Notes: generated from the sequence alone by a model not told the origin. 64,000 nucleotides of DNA from Halalkalibacter urbisdiaboli (GCF_002156385.1 NZ_MVJM01000003.1:607504-671503); one strand, 5' to 3'; numbered from the stretch's first letter, positions 18,581 to 28,060 are shown. A program made the numbers and translations.

Positions 18581-18766
18581 GAAGCCGCTGAAAAAGGTAG
18601 AAACCAACCTTTTTCAGTGCCTCTTATTAAGTAGCAATGGATTCACTTGTTGCTCACCTGCTATGAGAAACCCACTCGTAGCAGGCTTTTAAAAAGATGG
18701 AAACGGCTCCGTACATTGCTTCGAGGGCACTGAAAAAGGGAAAAGCACCCTTTTTCAGTGCCCTCA
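18581..18766. repeat. Dispersed structured repeat, copy 1
   Basis: 186-bp non-coding unit with a hairpin at each end of the GCACTGAAAAAGG...CCTTTTTCAGTGC type, and a third hairpin in the middle (CCTGCTATGAG paired with CTCGTAGCAGG). The internal block 18661-18740 recurs at about 27920-27998. It fills most of the gap between lplC and the regulator gene. Confidence 0.8.
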
Positions 18767-18846
18767 TAAAATCCTTTCTTTCAATATGAGAAAATCTAAT
18801 CAAGAATGAAATCTTTGTTTATTTATCCTATAATAGTGATAGAAAT

Positions 18847-18860
18847 GGTAAGCGGTTACA
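18847..18860 (+). promoter_or_regulatory. CcpA cre site upstream of the AraC-type regulator
   Basis: GGTAAGCGGTTACA matches the cre consensus at 13 of 14 positions. It lies 36 bases before the GTG start and downstream of a TATAAT at about 18828, a position where CcpA would block transcription. Confidence 0.72.
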
Positions 18861-18895
18861 TAAGATTAGATAAAACAAAGGGTAGGGGGGATATA

Positions 18896-21256
18896 GTGTT
18901 AAAACCTCTCAAATATTTAGAGCTGTTTAGGGGTCTAGGCTGGAAAAGTCAATATTTTCGTAAAAGCTTTATTCTTATTCTATTAATTGCATTCATCCCA
19001 GGTTTAATTTCAGGGATTGGGATTTATTGGTTTGGTGTTGGGAAGGTTGAAGAAGAATTAAGAGATTTGCATCAAAGTCAAATTTCACAACGTGCTCAAA
19101 ACTTGAATGATCAGTTTATGTATTTAGAAAATTCATTATCTCATTGGGCCTTTGAACCGAGGTTTAATGCTTCATTAACAGATTTGAACTTTGTTAAGGA
19201 GTTTAAAGAAACACAAGATATTGTGCGAACATTACTCGTGTTACAGGGAAGTCATCCATTAATAAGCAATGTTGAGCTTTTTGTTAATAATCAACAAAAT
19301 CCAATTATTTTTAAACCCAATTATAATGTGATAAAAAATCCGGAGGAATACCGCTTTTATCAATCTATTTTGGAGAAAGATACACATGTAAGTTGGGAGC
19401 ATTTATCATTTACACCACAGGGAGTAGAGTATGAGGACCGACGACCGATTCTCCTCACGCATAATATCCCAGGTATAAGCAAAAATCCATTTGGATCGAT
19501 TATCGTCACAATCGATCGCTATAAACTAGCTCAGCTACTTAAAACATTGACACCGTACAATGAGGGGGCAACCCTTCTTTTAAATGGTGAAGACGTGTTA
19601 GTAGCGACAGAAAGCTCCAATAATGCAGAATTTGCTTCTGTTCTAAGAAAACAAGTATTAAAACAAAAAAATTCGAATTCAGAAGGTGCTTTCTCGGTTA
19701 CATTTAAAGATGAGACTTATTCGGTTTCATATGGTGTCATGGATCGAATTAATTCAAAATGGACGTATGTTTCCGCAGCACCGATGTCGTCAATTACGTC
19801 ACCGATGCTCTTTATATCAAGGGTCATTCTTTATATAAGTATTACTGGACTCATTATTGCTTTTGTTATGTCGTGGTTTGCTTCGAAGGAAATATATAGT
19901 CCAGTTGCCAAACTAGTTCGTTTAATTGATCGTGAAGGAGAGAAGCCTTCAAAAAATAAGGATGAATTTCAAATAATCGAGCAGCAAATTCAAGAGTTGT
20001 CAAAAGAGAGTAAGTCATTACAAAATCGATTGTCGACACATATTCCACAATTGAAAGTAAGTTTTTTAAATCAATTAATTGAAGGTTATTTATATCATTA
20101 CAGTGAAAAAGACTTACGTACTAGAATGATAAACTATGGATGGAGCGTTCAAGATCACGAGTTTCTTGTTGTGGATATTCAAATAATTGGTTTATCACAG
20201 TCTAATGTTTCATTAATTAACCAAGATGAAAGTCTAGTTTCCTTCGCCATTACGAATATTGTTGATGAATCAGCACAAGAATGGTTTGAGCAATTTAATA
20301 GTATAAACTTTCATGATTTATCAATTGGCGTCTTAATTATCTATGCGCAAGAGGAGGACATTGAAGAGAAAGTACAGCAATTTTCAAAGCAGATTGTTGA
20401 TGTGTTAAATCGCATTTTAGAAGTACAAGTAACGATAACTATTAGCGAAGTAGCTTCCCAAGTAAAACGTATTCCGCACTTATTTGAAGAAGTAAAACAA
20501 GGGAAACGTTATCGTAATTATGAGAATAAAAATCAAATTATTAATCTACAAAAATTAGACGACTCAAGTAATATGAGCCAAATCTTCTACCCGTTCGATA
20601 TTGAAAAAGAAATTCTTCAAGCGATAAGGATGGGACAGGTTGATGAGGTGGAGAGACTCATTGGAGCGTTTATTGAAGAATTAACGGTTAAAGGGGTTAA
20701 AGAAATTAATATCCAGCCTGGAATGATTCAGCTATTTAGTAGCATTCAACATGAAATCCTCCACTCTGGCATACATCCGTATGAACTTTTCGACGGTAAG
20801 AACATGTTTGAAGAAGTTGCTCAAATTAGGGAGCCGGAACGGATGATTTCTTGGCTTACAAATGAAGTGATCACTCCGTATGTGCAAATGTTAGAGGGAA
20901 GAGTAAATGTTGAATTAAAACAATTAGTTGAACAAGTTTGCGCGCTGATCCAGGAGCAATACATGGAGGATATTTCTTTAGAAAGCTGTGCAGATGTAGT
21001 AGGTACAAATCCTTACACGCTTAGCAAGGCCTTTAAAAAAATGATAGGTGTGAACTTTATAGATTACGTCACAACTTTACGCATCGACAAGGCAAAGGAG
21101 TTATTGTTAAATACGAATATGAAAATTAATGACATTTCTGAGCAAGTTGGGTATCGACATAGTTATTTTAACAGAATCTTTAAAAAACAAGTTGGCATCC
21201 CGCCAAGTCAGTATCGAAAAGTGCATGCTCAAGATCAATCAATCAACCAAGGATGA
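18896..21256 (+). CDS. Membrane-bound AraC-family regulator (YesS type)
   Basis: 786 aa from GTG 18896, chosen for AGGGGGGATATA directly before it. Two membrane spans (about residues 22-48 and 306-330) enclose a roughly 260-residue extracytoplasmic sensor. A HAMP-like linker, a middle domain and a C-terminal AraC-type double helix-turn-helix follow (DISLESCADVVGTNPYTLSK, then INDISEQVGYRHSYFNRIFK). This is the architecture of B. subtilis YesS, the activator of the rhamnogalacturonan regulon. It probably senses a pectic oligosaccharide outside the cell and activates the flanking operons. The cre site just upstream ties it to catabolite repression. Confidence 0.88.
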   Translation: MLKPLKYLELFRGLGWKSQYFRKSFILILLIAFIPGLISGIGIYWFGVGKVEEELRDLHQSQISQRAQNLNDQFMYLENSLSHWAFEPRFNASLTDLNFVKEFKETQDIVRTLLVLQGSHPLISNVELFVNNQQNPIIFKPNYNVIKNPEEYRFYQSILEKDTHVSWEHLSFTPQGVEYEDRRPILLTHNIPGISKNPFGSIIVTIDRYKLAQLLKTLTPYNEGATLLLNGEDVLVATESSNNAEFASVLRKQVLKQKNSNSEGAFSVTFKDETYSVSYGVMDRINSKWTYVSAAPMSSITSPMLFISRVILYISITGLIIAFVMSWFASKEIYSPVAKLVRLIDREGEKPSKNKDEFQIIEQQIQELSKESKSLQNRLSTHIPQLKVSFLNQLIEGYLYHYSEKDLRTRMINYGWSVQDHEFLVVDIQIIGLSQSNVSLINQDESLVSFAITNIVDESAQEWFEQFNSINFHDLSIGVLIIYAQEEDIEEKVQQFSKQIVDVLNRILEVQVTITISEVASQVKRIPHLFEEVKQGKRYRNYENKNQIINLQKLDDSSNMSQIFYPFDIEKEILQAIRMGQVDEVERLIGAFIEELTVKGVKEINIQPGMIQLFSSIQHEILHSGIHPYELFDGKNMFEEVAQIREPERMISWLTNEVITPYVQMLEGRVNVELKQLVEQVCALIQEQYMEDISLESCADVVGTNPYTLSKAFKKMIGVNFIDYVTTLRIDKAKELLLNTNMKINDISEQVGYRHSYFNRIFKKQVGIPPSQYRKVHAQDQSINQG

Positions 21257-21285
21257 TGGGACAATATTCACCATCATCCTTTTTA
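21251..21285 (+). terminator. Terminator overlapping the regulator stop codon
   Basis: A 9-bp perfect stem (21251-21259 with 21271-21279) is followed by TTTTT. The stem includes the TGA stop codon of the AraC-type regulator. Confidence 0.85.
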
Positions 21286-21394
21286 AAATATGGATGCGTT
21301 CGTAAGTCAGAGCGACAAAAAAGTGCTAATTTGCAAAGAAGTGATCGTTTTTGTTACAGGCTCTTGGCTCTTATCGCAAAAATGTACAATTGTA

Positions 21395-21408
21395 AGAAAG
21401 CGTTAACA
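21395..21408 (+). promoter_or_regulatory. CcpA cre site upstream of the GH106 operon
   Basis: AGAAAGCGTTAACA agrees with the cre consensus except at the first base. It lies 35 bases before the GH106 start codon. Confidence 0.7.
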
Positions 21409-21442
21409 TACTTACAGTTAAAGAAAAAGGGAGTTGCATACA

Positions 21443-23902
21443 ATGCTTCATTCTTTGCAACGTGAATTTTTGTCGCCAGCAGATGAGTTTTCACCCATTC
21501 CGTTTTGGTTTTGGAATGACCGTCTTACGCATCAAGAAATTAAGAGACAAATTCATGATTTTTATGAAAAAGGTGTAATGGGGTTTGTTCTTCATCCAAG
21601 GATCGGCATTCCGAAAGACATCGAGTATTTATCTAAGGAGTTTATGGATTATGTGAAAACTGCCGTGAAAGAGGCAGCAAAGCTGAATATGACAGTATAT
21701 TTGTATGATGAAGCAATGTATCCTTCTGGTTCTGCGAAGGGAAGGGTTGTGAAAAGTAACCCAAAATTAGCAAGTCGCGGATTAAAGATGATCGAGTATC
21801 CGTGCGAAGGTACAACAAAGGTAACACTTCATTTAGAAAAAGGTGAACAGCTCTTATCTGTTCAAGTTGTCGAAAAAAGCTCAGAGAATCGCATTTTTTA
21901 TCGACGTACGAAACGACTTGATGTGACAGAAAACCAAATTCAATATACAGCACCAAGTAACGGAACGTGGTCAATCGTCTGTTTTATCGAAACATTTTCA
22001 AATGGTCGTATTCGTGGAATCCATGCTGGGGAAGACGACGGGGAGAAGGAGGCACCAGCTTCTGCTGACTTACTTAATCCAGAGGCTGTACAACGATTTA
22101 TTGAGTTAACTCATGAGCGCTATTATACATCCCTAGGTCCGTATTTTGGTCAAACGATTAAAGCTTTTTTTACTGATGAACCGGATATACTCGGCCGCGG
22201 GGCATCATCAGATTTAAGAGCTTGGACAGAAGGTTTTTTACAAACGTTTGTGAATGAGGGCAATCGTGAATTGGATTTACCTGTACTCTGGTTTGAGGCT
22301 GGTCCCGAGACAGCTATGATTCGAAAAAATTATAAAAAAGCAGTAAATAAGCGACTGACTGAATCTTTTTATCTTCCTTTAGCTACATGGTGCCAGAATC
22401 ATCGAATTTCTTTAACAGGTCATCCAGCTGAAAGTGATGATATTGGCTTATTAGCGCATTTTCAAATACCTGGTCAGGATGTTGTTTGGAGGTGGGTAGC
22501 CCCAGAAGAAAATAAAGCGGTTACCGGGCGACATTCGACTGCTGGGAAATGTTCTGCTGATGCTGCTAGGCATCGAGGAAGACGCCGAAATTTAAACGAA
22601 GTATTCGGAGTTTGTAGTAGAGGCAGTGACTGGCATTTGCCGCTCGGCGATATGAAATGGTACTTAGACTGGTTATTTGTTCGTGGTGTAAATGTGATCA
22701 CACCTCACGCTTTTTATTACTCGATCAATGGTCCTATCCGGAGTCATGAACGACCACCTGATGTTGGACCAAACCAAAATTGGTGGCCGTATTATGGAAG
22801 GTTCTCAACTTATATCAAACGTTTAAGCTGTCTCATGACAGATAGTGTTAATCAAACCGATATTGCTGTACTGTGTGAAGGAGATTTCCTCCCTTGGAAT
22901 ATAGCTAAACCGTTATATGAAAACCAGCTTGAGTTTAACTATTTGGAGGAGTCCCTTCTTTCAACATGTGAGATTAAAGACGGGATGCTACGAATTCAAC
23001 ACCAATCGTATCGACATGTTCTTATAGAGGATTGCTCAAGGCTTGATCAGCAAACAAAAATGATTCTAGAGGCGTTTATAAAAAACGGTGGTCAAGTATT
23101 TATTTTAAATGGAAACTCATACATTAAGGGTGCGCGTTTCATTCTCTCGCCTCAGGTGTTATTGCAGGAGTTAGAGAAGGTCATTCAAAGAAAAGCGATA
23201 TTGTCACCACCTTGTTCAACAATGCGCATGAGTGTAGTAGAAAAAGCTGGTCAATTATTTTTCCTTTTTGTGAACGAAGGAGAAGAAGAATATAAAGGCG
23301 AGGTTTTGCTTAGCCATCTAGGTACAATAGAAAAATGGAATGCTTGGAGCGGAACAATAGAGCAAGCAAATGCAACTATTAGAGAGAATGGCTTAGTCAC
23401 TTCTATACAGCTTCAGCGTAGAGAAAGCATGATTATATATCTTAACCCGAACGAAACCGAAATAGTTAACGTAGCAAAAGAACGTGATTTCAGTCATCAA
23501 GAGTCTATGGAGATAACAGGTGAATGGGAAGTAACCGCCCGAAATCAAGTAATGAAGAAGAAGGTTCTTGATTCATGGACGGAATGGGAGCGAATGGCTA
23601 ATTTTTCAGGAACAGTCGATTATGAACTTAATTTTGAGTTTACTAAAGAGTCTAAACAGGTTTTTCTTGAGCTAGGTGATGTATTTGAATTGGCACATGT
23701 TTGGCTTAATGAACACGATATCGGTGTGAAAATGTGGGCGCCCTATACATTTGATATTACTGAATTCGTAAAGTACGGAAAAAATAAACTTAAAGTATCT
23801 GTTACGAATTCGAAAGCCAATGAGATGGATAAAAAGCAGTTTCTTTCGGGATTAATAGGACCCGTTTTAATAACCTACTGTACTAGTAAGGAGGAAAAGT
23901 AA
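21443..23902 (+). CDS. GH106-family alpha-L-rhamnosidase-like enzyme
   Basis: 819 aa without signal peptide, so intracellular. The N terminus (FSPIPFWFWNDRLTHQEIKRQ) and the segments GFVLHPRIGI, TVYLYDEAMYPSGSAKG, AFFTDEPDILGRG and GHPAESDDIG follow the GH106 pattern of an alpha/beta barrel, with candidate acidic catalytic residues in FFTDEPD and PAESDD. A C-terminal beta-sandwich (VFLELGDVFELAHVWLNEHDIG) resembles the carbohydrate-binding domain of the family. It should release rhamnose from rhamnogalacturonan oligosaccharides. ATG 21443 has AAGGGAG eight bases upstream. It ends in TAATG, overlapping the yesU-like gene by one base. Confidence 0.82.
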   Translation: MLHSLQREFLSPADEFSPIPFWFWNDRLTHQEIKRQIHDFYEKGVMGFVLHPRIGIPKDIEYLSKEFMDYVKTAVKEAAKLNMTVYLYDEAMYPSGSAKGRVVKSNPKLASRGLKMIEYPCEGTTKVTLHLEKGEQLLSVQVVEKSSENRIFYRRTKRLDVTENQIQYTAPSNGTWSIVCFIETFSNGRIRGIHAGEDDGEKEAPASADLLNPEAVQRFIELTHERYYTSLGPYFGQTIKAFFTDEPDILGRGASSDLRAWTEGFLQTFVNEGNRELDLPVLWFEAGPETAMIRKNYKKAVNKRLTESFYLPLATWCQNHRISLTGHPAESDDIGLLAHFQIPGQDVVWRWVAPEENKAVTGRHSTAGKCSADAARHRGRRRNLNEVFGVCSRGSDWHLPLGDMKWYLDWLFVRGVNVITPHAFYYSINGPIRSHERPPDVGPNQNWWPYYGRFSTYIKRLSCLMTDSVNQTDIAVLCEGDFLPWNIAKPLYENQLEFNYLEESLLSTCEIKDGMLRIQHQSYRHVLIEDCSRLDQQTKMILEAFIKNGGQVFILNGNSYIKGARFILSPQVLLQELEKVIQRKAILSPPCSTMRMSVVEKAGQLFFLFVNEGEEEYKGEVLLSHLGTIEKWNAWSGTIEQANATIRENGLVTSIQLQRRESMIIYLNPNETEIVNVAKERDFSHQESMEITGEWEVTARNQVMKKKVLDSWTEWERMANFSGTVDYELNFEFTKESKQVFLELGDVFELAHVWLNEHDIGVKMWAPYTFDITEFVKYGKNKLKVSVTNSKANEMDKKQFLSGLIGPVLITYCTSKEEK

Positions 23903-24591
23903 TGTATACACACTTTGAAGAAACAGATGTTCTTTACGAAAATCCTTTAGCGAAGCAACAAGATCTAGAAGAATGGCGTTTAGAAGGAAAGGCTAAAGTC
24001 GATTTTCATACGAATCAACTTCATATTGAAAACGAACTAGACCCAGAGAAATATGGCGATGATGCACATTGGGTACTTTGGTGTCCTGAAGAATTTCCAG
24101 GTAATATTAGTATTAAATGGGATTTCCAACCATTACGTGAGCCTGGATTATGTATGATTTTTTTTGCTGCAACTGGTCGAAACGGAGAAGATTTATTTGA
24201 CCCACAACTACCGATTCGTGATGGGAAATATCCTCAATATCATTCAGGGGCAATTAATGCCTATCATCTCTCCTATTTTAGACATAAATGGCCTGAAGAA
24301 CGGGCTTTTCGAACATGCAATTTACGTAAAAGTTACGGATTTCACTTAGTAGCACACGGGGCAGACCCATTACCTCCAGTTGAAGACGCGATTGGCCCAT
24401 ATAAAATGAAGCTTATTAAAGCCCAATCGATTGTTCAATTTTCAATTAATGGGCTACCAATATTAGAATGGGAAGACGATGGTCAATCTTTTGGTCCTGT
24501 TTTCAAAACAGGTAAAATAGGGTTTAGACAAATGGCACCGATGAAAGCGGCTTATTCGAATTTAACCGTTCATCGTGTAAGGAGGGCCTAA
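23902..24591 (+). CDS. YesU-like DUF1961 protein
   Basis: 229 aa, a concanavalin-like beta-sandwich judging from alternating hydrophobic strands. It matches B. subtilis YesU in size and in blocks such as HWVLWCPEEFPGNISIKWDF, YHSGAINAYHLSYF, RTCNLRKSYGFHLV and KTGKIGFRQM. YesU is encoded in the rhamnogalacturonan cluster; its biochemical role is not settled and a sugar-binding or hydrolytic role is inferred. The start overlaps the stop of the GH106 gene. GGAGG upstream lies inside that gene, so the pair is co-translated. Confidence 0.82.
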   Translation: MYTHFEETDVLYENPLAKQQDLEEWRLEGKAKVDFHTNQLHIENELDPEKYGDDAHWVLWCPEEFPGNISIKWDFQPLREPGLCMIFFAATGRNGEDLFDPQLPIRDGKYPQYHSGAINAYHLSYFRHKWPEERAFRTCNLRKSYGFHLVAHGADPLPPVEDAIGPYKMKLIKAQSIVQFSINGLPILEWEDDGQSFGPVFKTGKIGFRQMAPMKAAYSNLTVHRVRRA

Positions 24592-24593
24592 AT

Positions 24594-25226
24594 ATGAATC
24601 AAGGTGGCTTTATGGGTGGATTTTATCGTTTCGGCGAAGTGTTCTTTCTTATGGCCTATTTAAATGCTCTCTGGGTCGTGTTTACATTACTAGGGTTTGT
24701 CATTTTCGGTTGGGCCCCAAGTACGACAGCGATGTTTGCGGTGCTGAGAAAGTGGATGATGGGGGAATCGGATCGTCCTGTATTCTCGTTATTCCGGGAA
24801 ACATATCGAAAAGAATTTTTTCGAGCGAATGCTATCGGGCTTGTGTTTGCCTTTGTTGGCTATATGCTGTATGTGAATCTTTTATTTTTTCAAGTTGAAA
24901 ACCAATGGATACACGTAGGTGTTCGTTACATGACAATTGCGATATTAATTATCTGTAGTATTATGCTTACCTATATTTTCCCACTCATGGTTCATTATGA
25001 AGCTAGCATCTATCAATATTTAAAAAATTCATTGCTTGTTTCATTTTTTCAACCGTTGCGCACATTTTACACGCTTGCGGCCGCATTAACCGTCTATCAT
25101 ATTTTATTTACTATTCCAGGATTAATTCCATTTTTGGGGATTAGTTTATTAGGATTTGTCATTATGTGGACGACATATCGAACATTTTTGAGAATGGATC
25201 ATAAACAACAACTTGAGCACGCCTAA
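24594..25226 (+). CDS. YesL/YesV-like DUF624 membrane protein
   Basis: 210 aa with five to six membrane spans. The N terminus (GFYRFGEVFFLMAYLNALWVVFTLLG) and the motif GWAPSTTAMFAVLRKWM are DUF624 hallmarks. Such proteins are encoded beside pectin and hemicellulose importers and are thought to assist them, but their mechanism is unknown. AAGGAGGGCC precedes the ATG, two bases after the YesU-like stop, so it is in the same operon. Confidence 0.85.
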   Translation: MNQGGFMGGFYRFGEVFFLMAYLNALWVVFTLLGFVIFGWAPSTTAMFAVLRKWMMGESDRPVFSLFRETYRKEFFRANAIGLVFAFVGYMLYVNLLFFQVENQWIHVGVRYMTIAILIICSIMLTYIFPLMVHYEASIYQYLKNSLLVSFFQPLRTFYTLAAALTVYHILFTIPGLIPFLGISLLGFVIMWTTYRTFLRMDHKQQLEHA

Positions 25227-25298
25227 TGTCGGGGGTATTTATTCATTTCCACTTCGTTTATAATACTAGGAAGGGAATGGGTAGAAAGAGGGGCTAGC

Positions 25299-26060
25299 AT
25301 GCTAATTGAAGAACGATATAAAAAAATAGTTGACCTTGTAAACGAACATGGGAGTATGCGAGTGACACAGCTTAGTCAAATCTGTAATGTGACAGAGGAA
25401 ACGATTCGAAGAGATCTAGCAAAGCTTGAAGCCGAGGAGAAACTTGTGCGGAGTCATGGTGGTGCGGTCTCTATACAGGAGAGGCAAGTTGAAATTCCTT
25501 TTGACCGTCGTGAAATCACGAATGTTGAGCAGAAAAAGAAGATTGCTGCTGAAGCAGTTAAATTAATATATCCAAACGAGCGAATTTATTTAGATGCAAG
25601 TACGACAGCTTGGTATACAGCTTCTATTATTCCTAATATACCTTTAACAGTTTTGACAAATTCAATAAAAGTTGCCCTTGAACTTAGTGAAAAAGACCGG
25701 ATTGACGTAATTGTAATTGGTGGTTCACTTAGTCAGAGTACGTTATCGTTTATTGGACCTTTAGCAGAGCGTTCATTAGAAAATTATTTTGTTGATAAAG
25801 CAATTATATCCTGTAAAGGTATTGACTTAACAAGAGGGTTAAGTGATTCGAATGAAATGCAAGCACGGTTAAAGCAAAAAGTGATGTCACTTGCAGATAA
25901 GATTATTCTTATGGCTGACTACAGTAAATTTGGTGTTAACGCCTTTACGAAGGTTGGAGCCATTACGTCGATTCATTCAATTATTACAGATGAATCGACA
26001 GCCGAGGATGTTGTAATTGAATTAAAGGAAAAAGATATTGATGTTATTGTTGCTAATTAA
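25299..26060 (+). CDS. DeoR-family transcriptional regulator
   Basis: 253 aa. An N-terminal winged helix-turn-helix (RVTQLSQICNVTEETIRRDLAKLE) is followed by LVRSHGGAV, the DeoR signature, then a DeoRC sugar-phosphate sensor domain with the conserved DASTTAWY and NSIKVALEL segments and the KAIISCKGID motif. It probably represses sugar catabolism genes and is relieved by a phosphorylated intermediate, perhaps from rhamnose or galacturonate breakdown given the operon upstream. The target is not visible. AGAGGGG precedes the ATG. It ends at a hairpin with a long T-run. Confidence 0.88.
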   Translation: MLIEERYKKIVDLVNEHGSMRVTQLSQICNVTEETIRRDLAKLEAEEKLVRSHGGAVSIQERQVEIPFDRREITNVEQKKKIAAEAVKLIYPNERIYLDASTTAWYTASIIPNIPLTVLTNSIKVALELSEKDRIDVIVIGGSLSQSTLSFIGPLAERSLENYFVDKAIISCKGIDLTRGLSDSNEMQARLKQKVMSLADKIILMADYSKFGVNAFTKVGAITSIHSIITDESTAEDVVIELKEKDIDVIVAN

Positions 26061-26070
26061 TTGATTTAAG

Positions 26071-26108
26071 AGAAAGCGCACTGCTTAGTGAAGCTTTCTT
26101 TTTTTTTG
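26071..26108 (+). terminator. Terminator after the deoR-type gene
   Basis: AGAAAGC (26071-26077) pairs with GCTTTCT (26093-26099), followed by eight T. Confidence 0.75.
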
Positions 26109-26192
26109 TGGTGACTAACCTAGTTTTATGTTAGTGTACTTAAAAAGAGATTACTATTTAGTAACATTTGGATAAAAAGGAGGAGTTAGTGG

Positions 26193-27110
26193 ATGAGAAA
26201 TATAAAGGTTTATCATGTCGACGCATTTAGTAAGGAAGCTTTTGGTGGAAATCCAGCAGGGGTCGTACCCGATGCAACGATGCTTACAGAGGGTGAAATG
26301 AAACAAATTGCAAGAGAATTAAATCTTTCGGAAACTGCATTTCTGCTTCCAACAAAAAACGATCAGGCAGATTATCGGATCCGTTTTTTTACACCAACGA
26401 CAGAAATTGATTTCTGTGGACATGCAACATTAGCAACAGCTTGGCTGTTAGCTACGGAAAATCAGCAAAATCAACACTCATCAAATGCAGCTTTGACGTT
26501 CGAAACGAATATTGGAAATGTTCCGCTTGAGTTTATAATTGAAAACAATAAACTTCATTCAGTCAAGATGACACAAGTCGAACCAAAGACAAAGTCTGTA
26601 GATTTGAGGTTAGAACAAGTAGCTAGTCTTGTCGGCTTAGCTGTAGAGGAGATAAATACGAGTTATCCTGTCCGCATTGCCTATACTGGTAACTGGCATT
26701 TAGTTGTACCAGTAAAAACGAGAAAAGCGATTGACAGCGCTATTCCAAATTTGCTTGAACTAGCAAAGCACAATAAAAGAGAAGGAATTGTCACCACGCA
26801 CCTGTTTACTTTTGATAGTCAAGAGGACGATTGCTTGGTTTACACCCGTGATTTCGCACCAGCTGTTGGTGTAGAAGAAGATCCCGTGACAGGATCTGCA
26901 AATGGTGCACTTGCGGGATATTTCATGTTAGAAAATGTTCTTGAAATGGAAAATAGACAATTTAAGATTGCACAAGGACATGCTTGCGGTCGACCAGGAT
27001 ATTGCAATGTGACAATAGAAATCGAAAATGCTCAGCCTGTCATTAAGGTAGGTGGAAGTGCGGTTGTAACAATTTCTGGAACGTTATCATTACGAGCGAC
27101 AGCTCAGTAA
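26193..27110 (+). CDS. PhzF-family isomerase/epimerase-like protein
   Basis: 305 aa, normal length. The two-fold diaminopimelate-epimerase-like fold is indicated by VDAFSKEAFGGNPAGVV at the N terminus, the catalytic Glu in LNLSETAFL (residue about 48), the substrate-loop motif FCGHATLATAW, and DPVTGSANGALAGY in the second half. PhzF acts in phenazine synthesis, but most Bacillus homologues stand alone with unknown substrate; no other phenazine gene is present. It is monocistronic with AAGGAGGAG before the ATG. Confidence 0.92.
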   Translation: MRNIKVYHVDAFSKEAFGGNPAGVVPDATMLTEGEMKQIARELNLSETAFLLPTKNDQADYRIRFFTPTTEIDFCGHATLATAWLLATENQQNQHSSNAALTFETNIGNVPLEFIIENNKLHSVKMTQVEPKTKSVDLRLEQVASLVGLAVEEINTSYPVRIAYTGNWHLVVPVKTRKAIDSAIPNLLELAKHNKREGIVTTHLFTFDSQEDDCLVYTRDFAPAVGVEEDPVTGSANGALAGYFMLENVLEMENRQFKIAQGHACGRPGYCNVTIEIENAQPVIKVGGSAVVTISGTLSLRATAQ

Positions 27111-27179
27111 TGAGTTCCTCCTTGCAACGTATGCTTTGAAGGATGTTTGTCGAAGCTAAGTGAGGAGGAGGTGCCACAT

Positions 27180-27755
27180 TTGAGAATAGAAACAATGATT
27201 CTCCTTGGTTCAGTCATCGTTTTTATTGCATCAATTTGGAACTGGTTTCGATATGATCGAAAACATAAAGAGCTTTCTGGATTATTAATTGAGAATATTG
27301 AACAACAGCTAGATGTTAGAAGAACAATAGCGACGGGTTTATATTATCGCTTTAAGAATGGAAAAGATTCCTATACTGACATGACCTTTGAGGAATTTGT
27401 TGTTGATCTTTTTGAGAAAACGTATGGTGGTGAACTTTTTTATACTTCAATAGCAGAAGGCTTTGGTGTCGATTTTGAGGATCGGAGAGAGGATGGCCGT
27501 TATTTTATCCAACTAAAATGCAGTCAAGAGGACGTTTCCTTTCATGATGTCGCTTTGTTGCATTCAGCCGTAGTGAAATGGGATAGTGCTGGCGGTTATA
27601 TTGCGACAACTGCAAGCTTTACGAAAGAGGCTGTCGAGTATGGGGAAGGGCTTGGTATAACCTTGATTAATGGTATTGATTTAGCCGATATGTGGCTAAA
27701 GGCCTTGCAGGAACAAGAGGAATATATGATAGAAGGTCGTCCAATCCGTACATAA
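27180..27755 (+). CDS. Membrane-anchored Mrr-type restriction endonuclease-like protein
   Basis: 191 aa from TTG 27180, chosen for GGAGGAGGTG upstream. An N-terminal membrane span (TMILLGSVIVFIASIWNWF) precedes a PD-(D/E)xK nuclease domain of the Mrr_cat type: helix MTFEEFVVDLFEKTYGG, then G-V-D-F-E, then the Q-x-K active-site strand YFIQLKCSQ, then GGYIATTASFTKEAVEYG and GITLINGIDLADM, all typical of the family. No methylase or specificity subunit is nearby. It could cut modified or foreign DNA at the membrane, or be involved in DNA uptake or repair. The function is inferred from the domain alone. Confidence 0.8.
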   Translation: MRIETMILLGSVIVFIASIWNWFRYDRKHKELSGLLIENIEQQLDVRRTIATGLYYRFKNGKDSYTDMTFEEFVVDLFEKTYGGELFYTSIAEGFGVDFEDRREDGRYFIQLKCSQEDVSFHDVALLHSAVVKWDSAGGYIATTASFTKEAVEYGEGLGITLINGIDLADMWLKALQEQEEYMIEGRPIRT

Positions 27756-27782
27756 AGCTCCTTAGTGGGGCTTTTTTTAATG
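27754..27782 (+). terminator. Rho-independent terminator
   Basis: An 8-bp stem (27754-27761 with 27767-27774, one G-U) with a five-base loop overlaps the stop codon and is followed by TTTTTTT. Confidence 0.85.
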
Positions 27783-27825
27783 GGTAAAATCTTAAAATAA
27801 GGAAATGGTAAAAAAGGATAGCGAA

Positions 27826-28023
27826 GAAGCCACTGAAAAAGGTAAAAGCCAGAGGCAACTGAAAAAATACTTCTTGTAACTCAAAGAAGAAGCAATGGTT
27901 CCACACGGTGCGCGCCTTGCTATGAGAAACCGACTCATAGCTGGATTTTAAAAAGATGGCAACGGCTCCGCACATTGTTTCAAGGGCACTGAAAAAGGGT
28001 GCTTTTCCCTTTTTCAGTGCCCG
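27826..28023. repeat. Dispersed structured repeat, copy 2
   Basis: 198-bp unit resembling 18581-18766. It opens with GCCACTGAAAAAGG and closes with a near-perfect hairpin (GGGCACTGAAAAAGGG with CCCTTTTTCAGTGCCC). The internal hairpin GCTATGAG/CTCATAGC corresponds to copy 1, with a U-G pair replaced by U-A. The left end has diverged or been rearranged (27850-27890). Confidence 0.8.
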
Positions 28024-28060
28024 CGTAGCGAATCTCTATTCAAAGGAGTGTCTTGATGGA

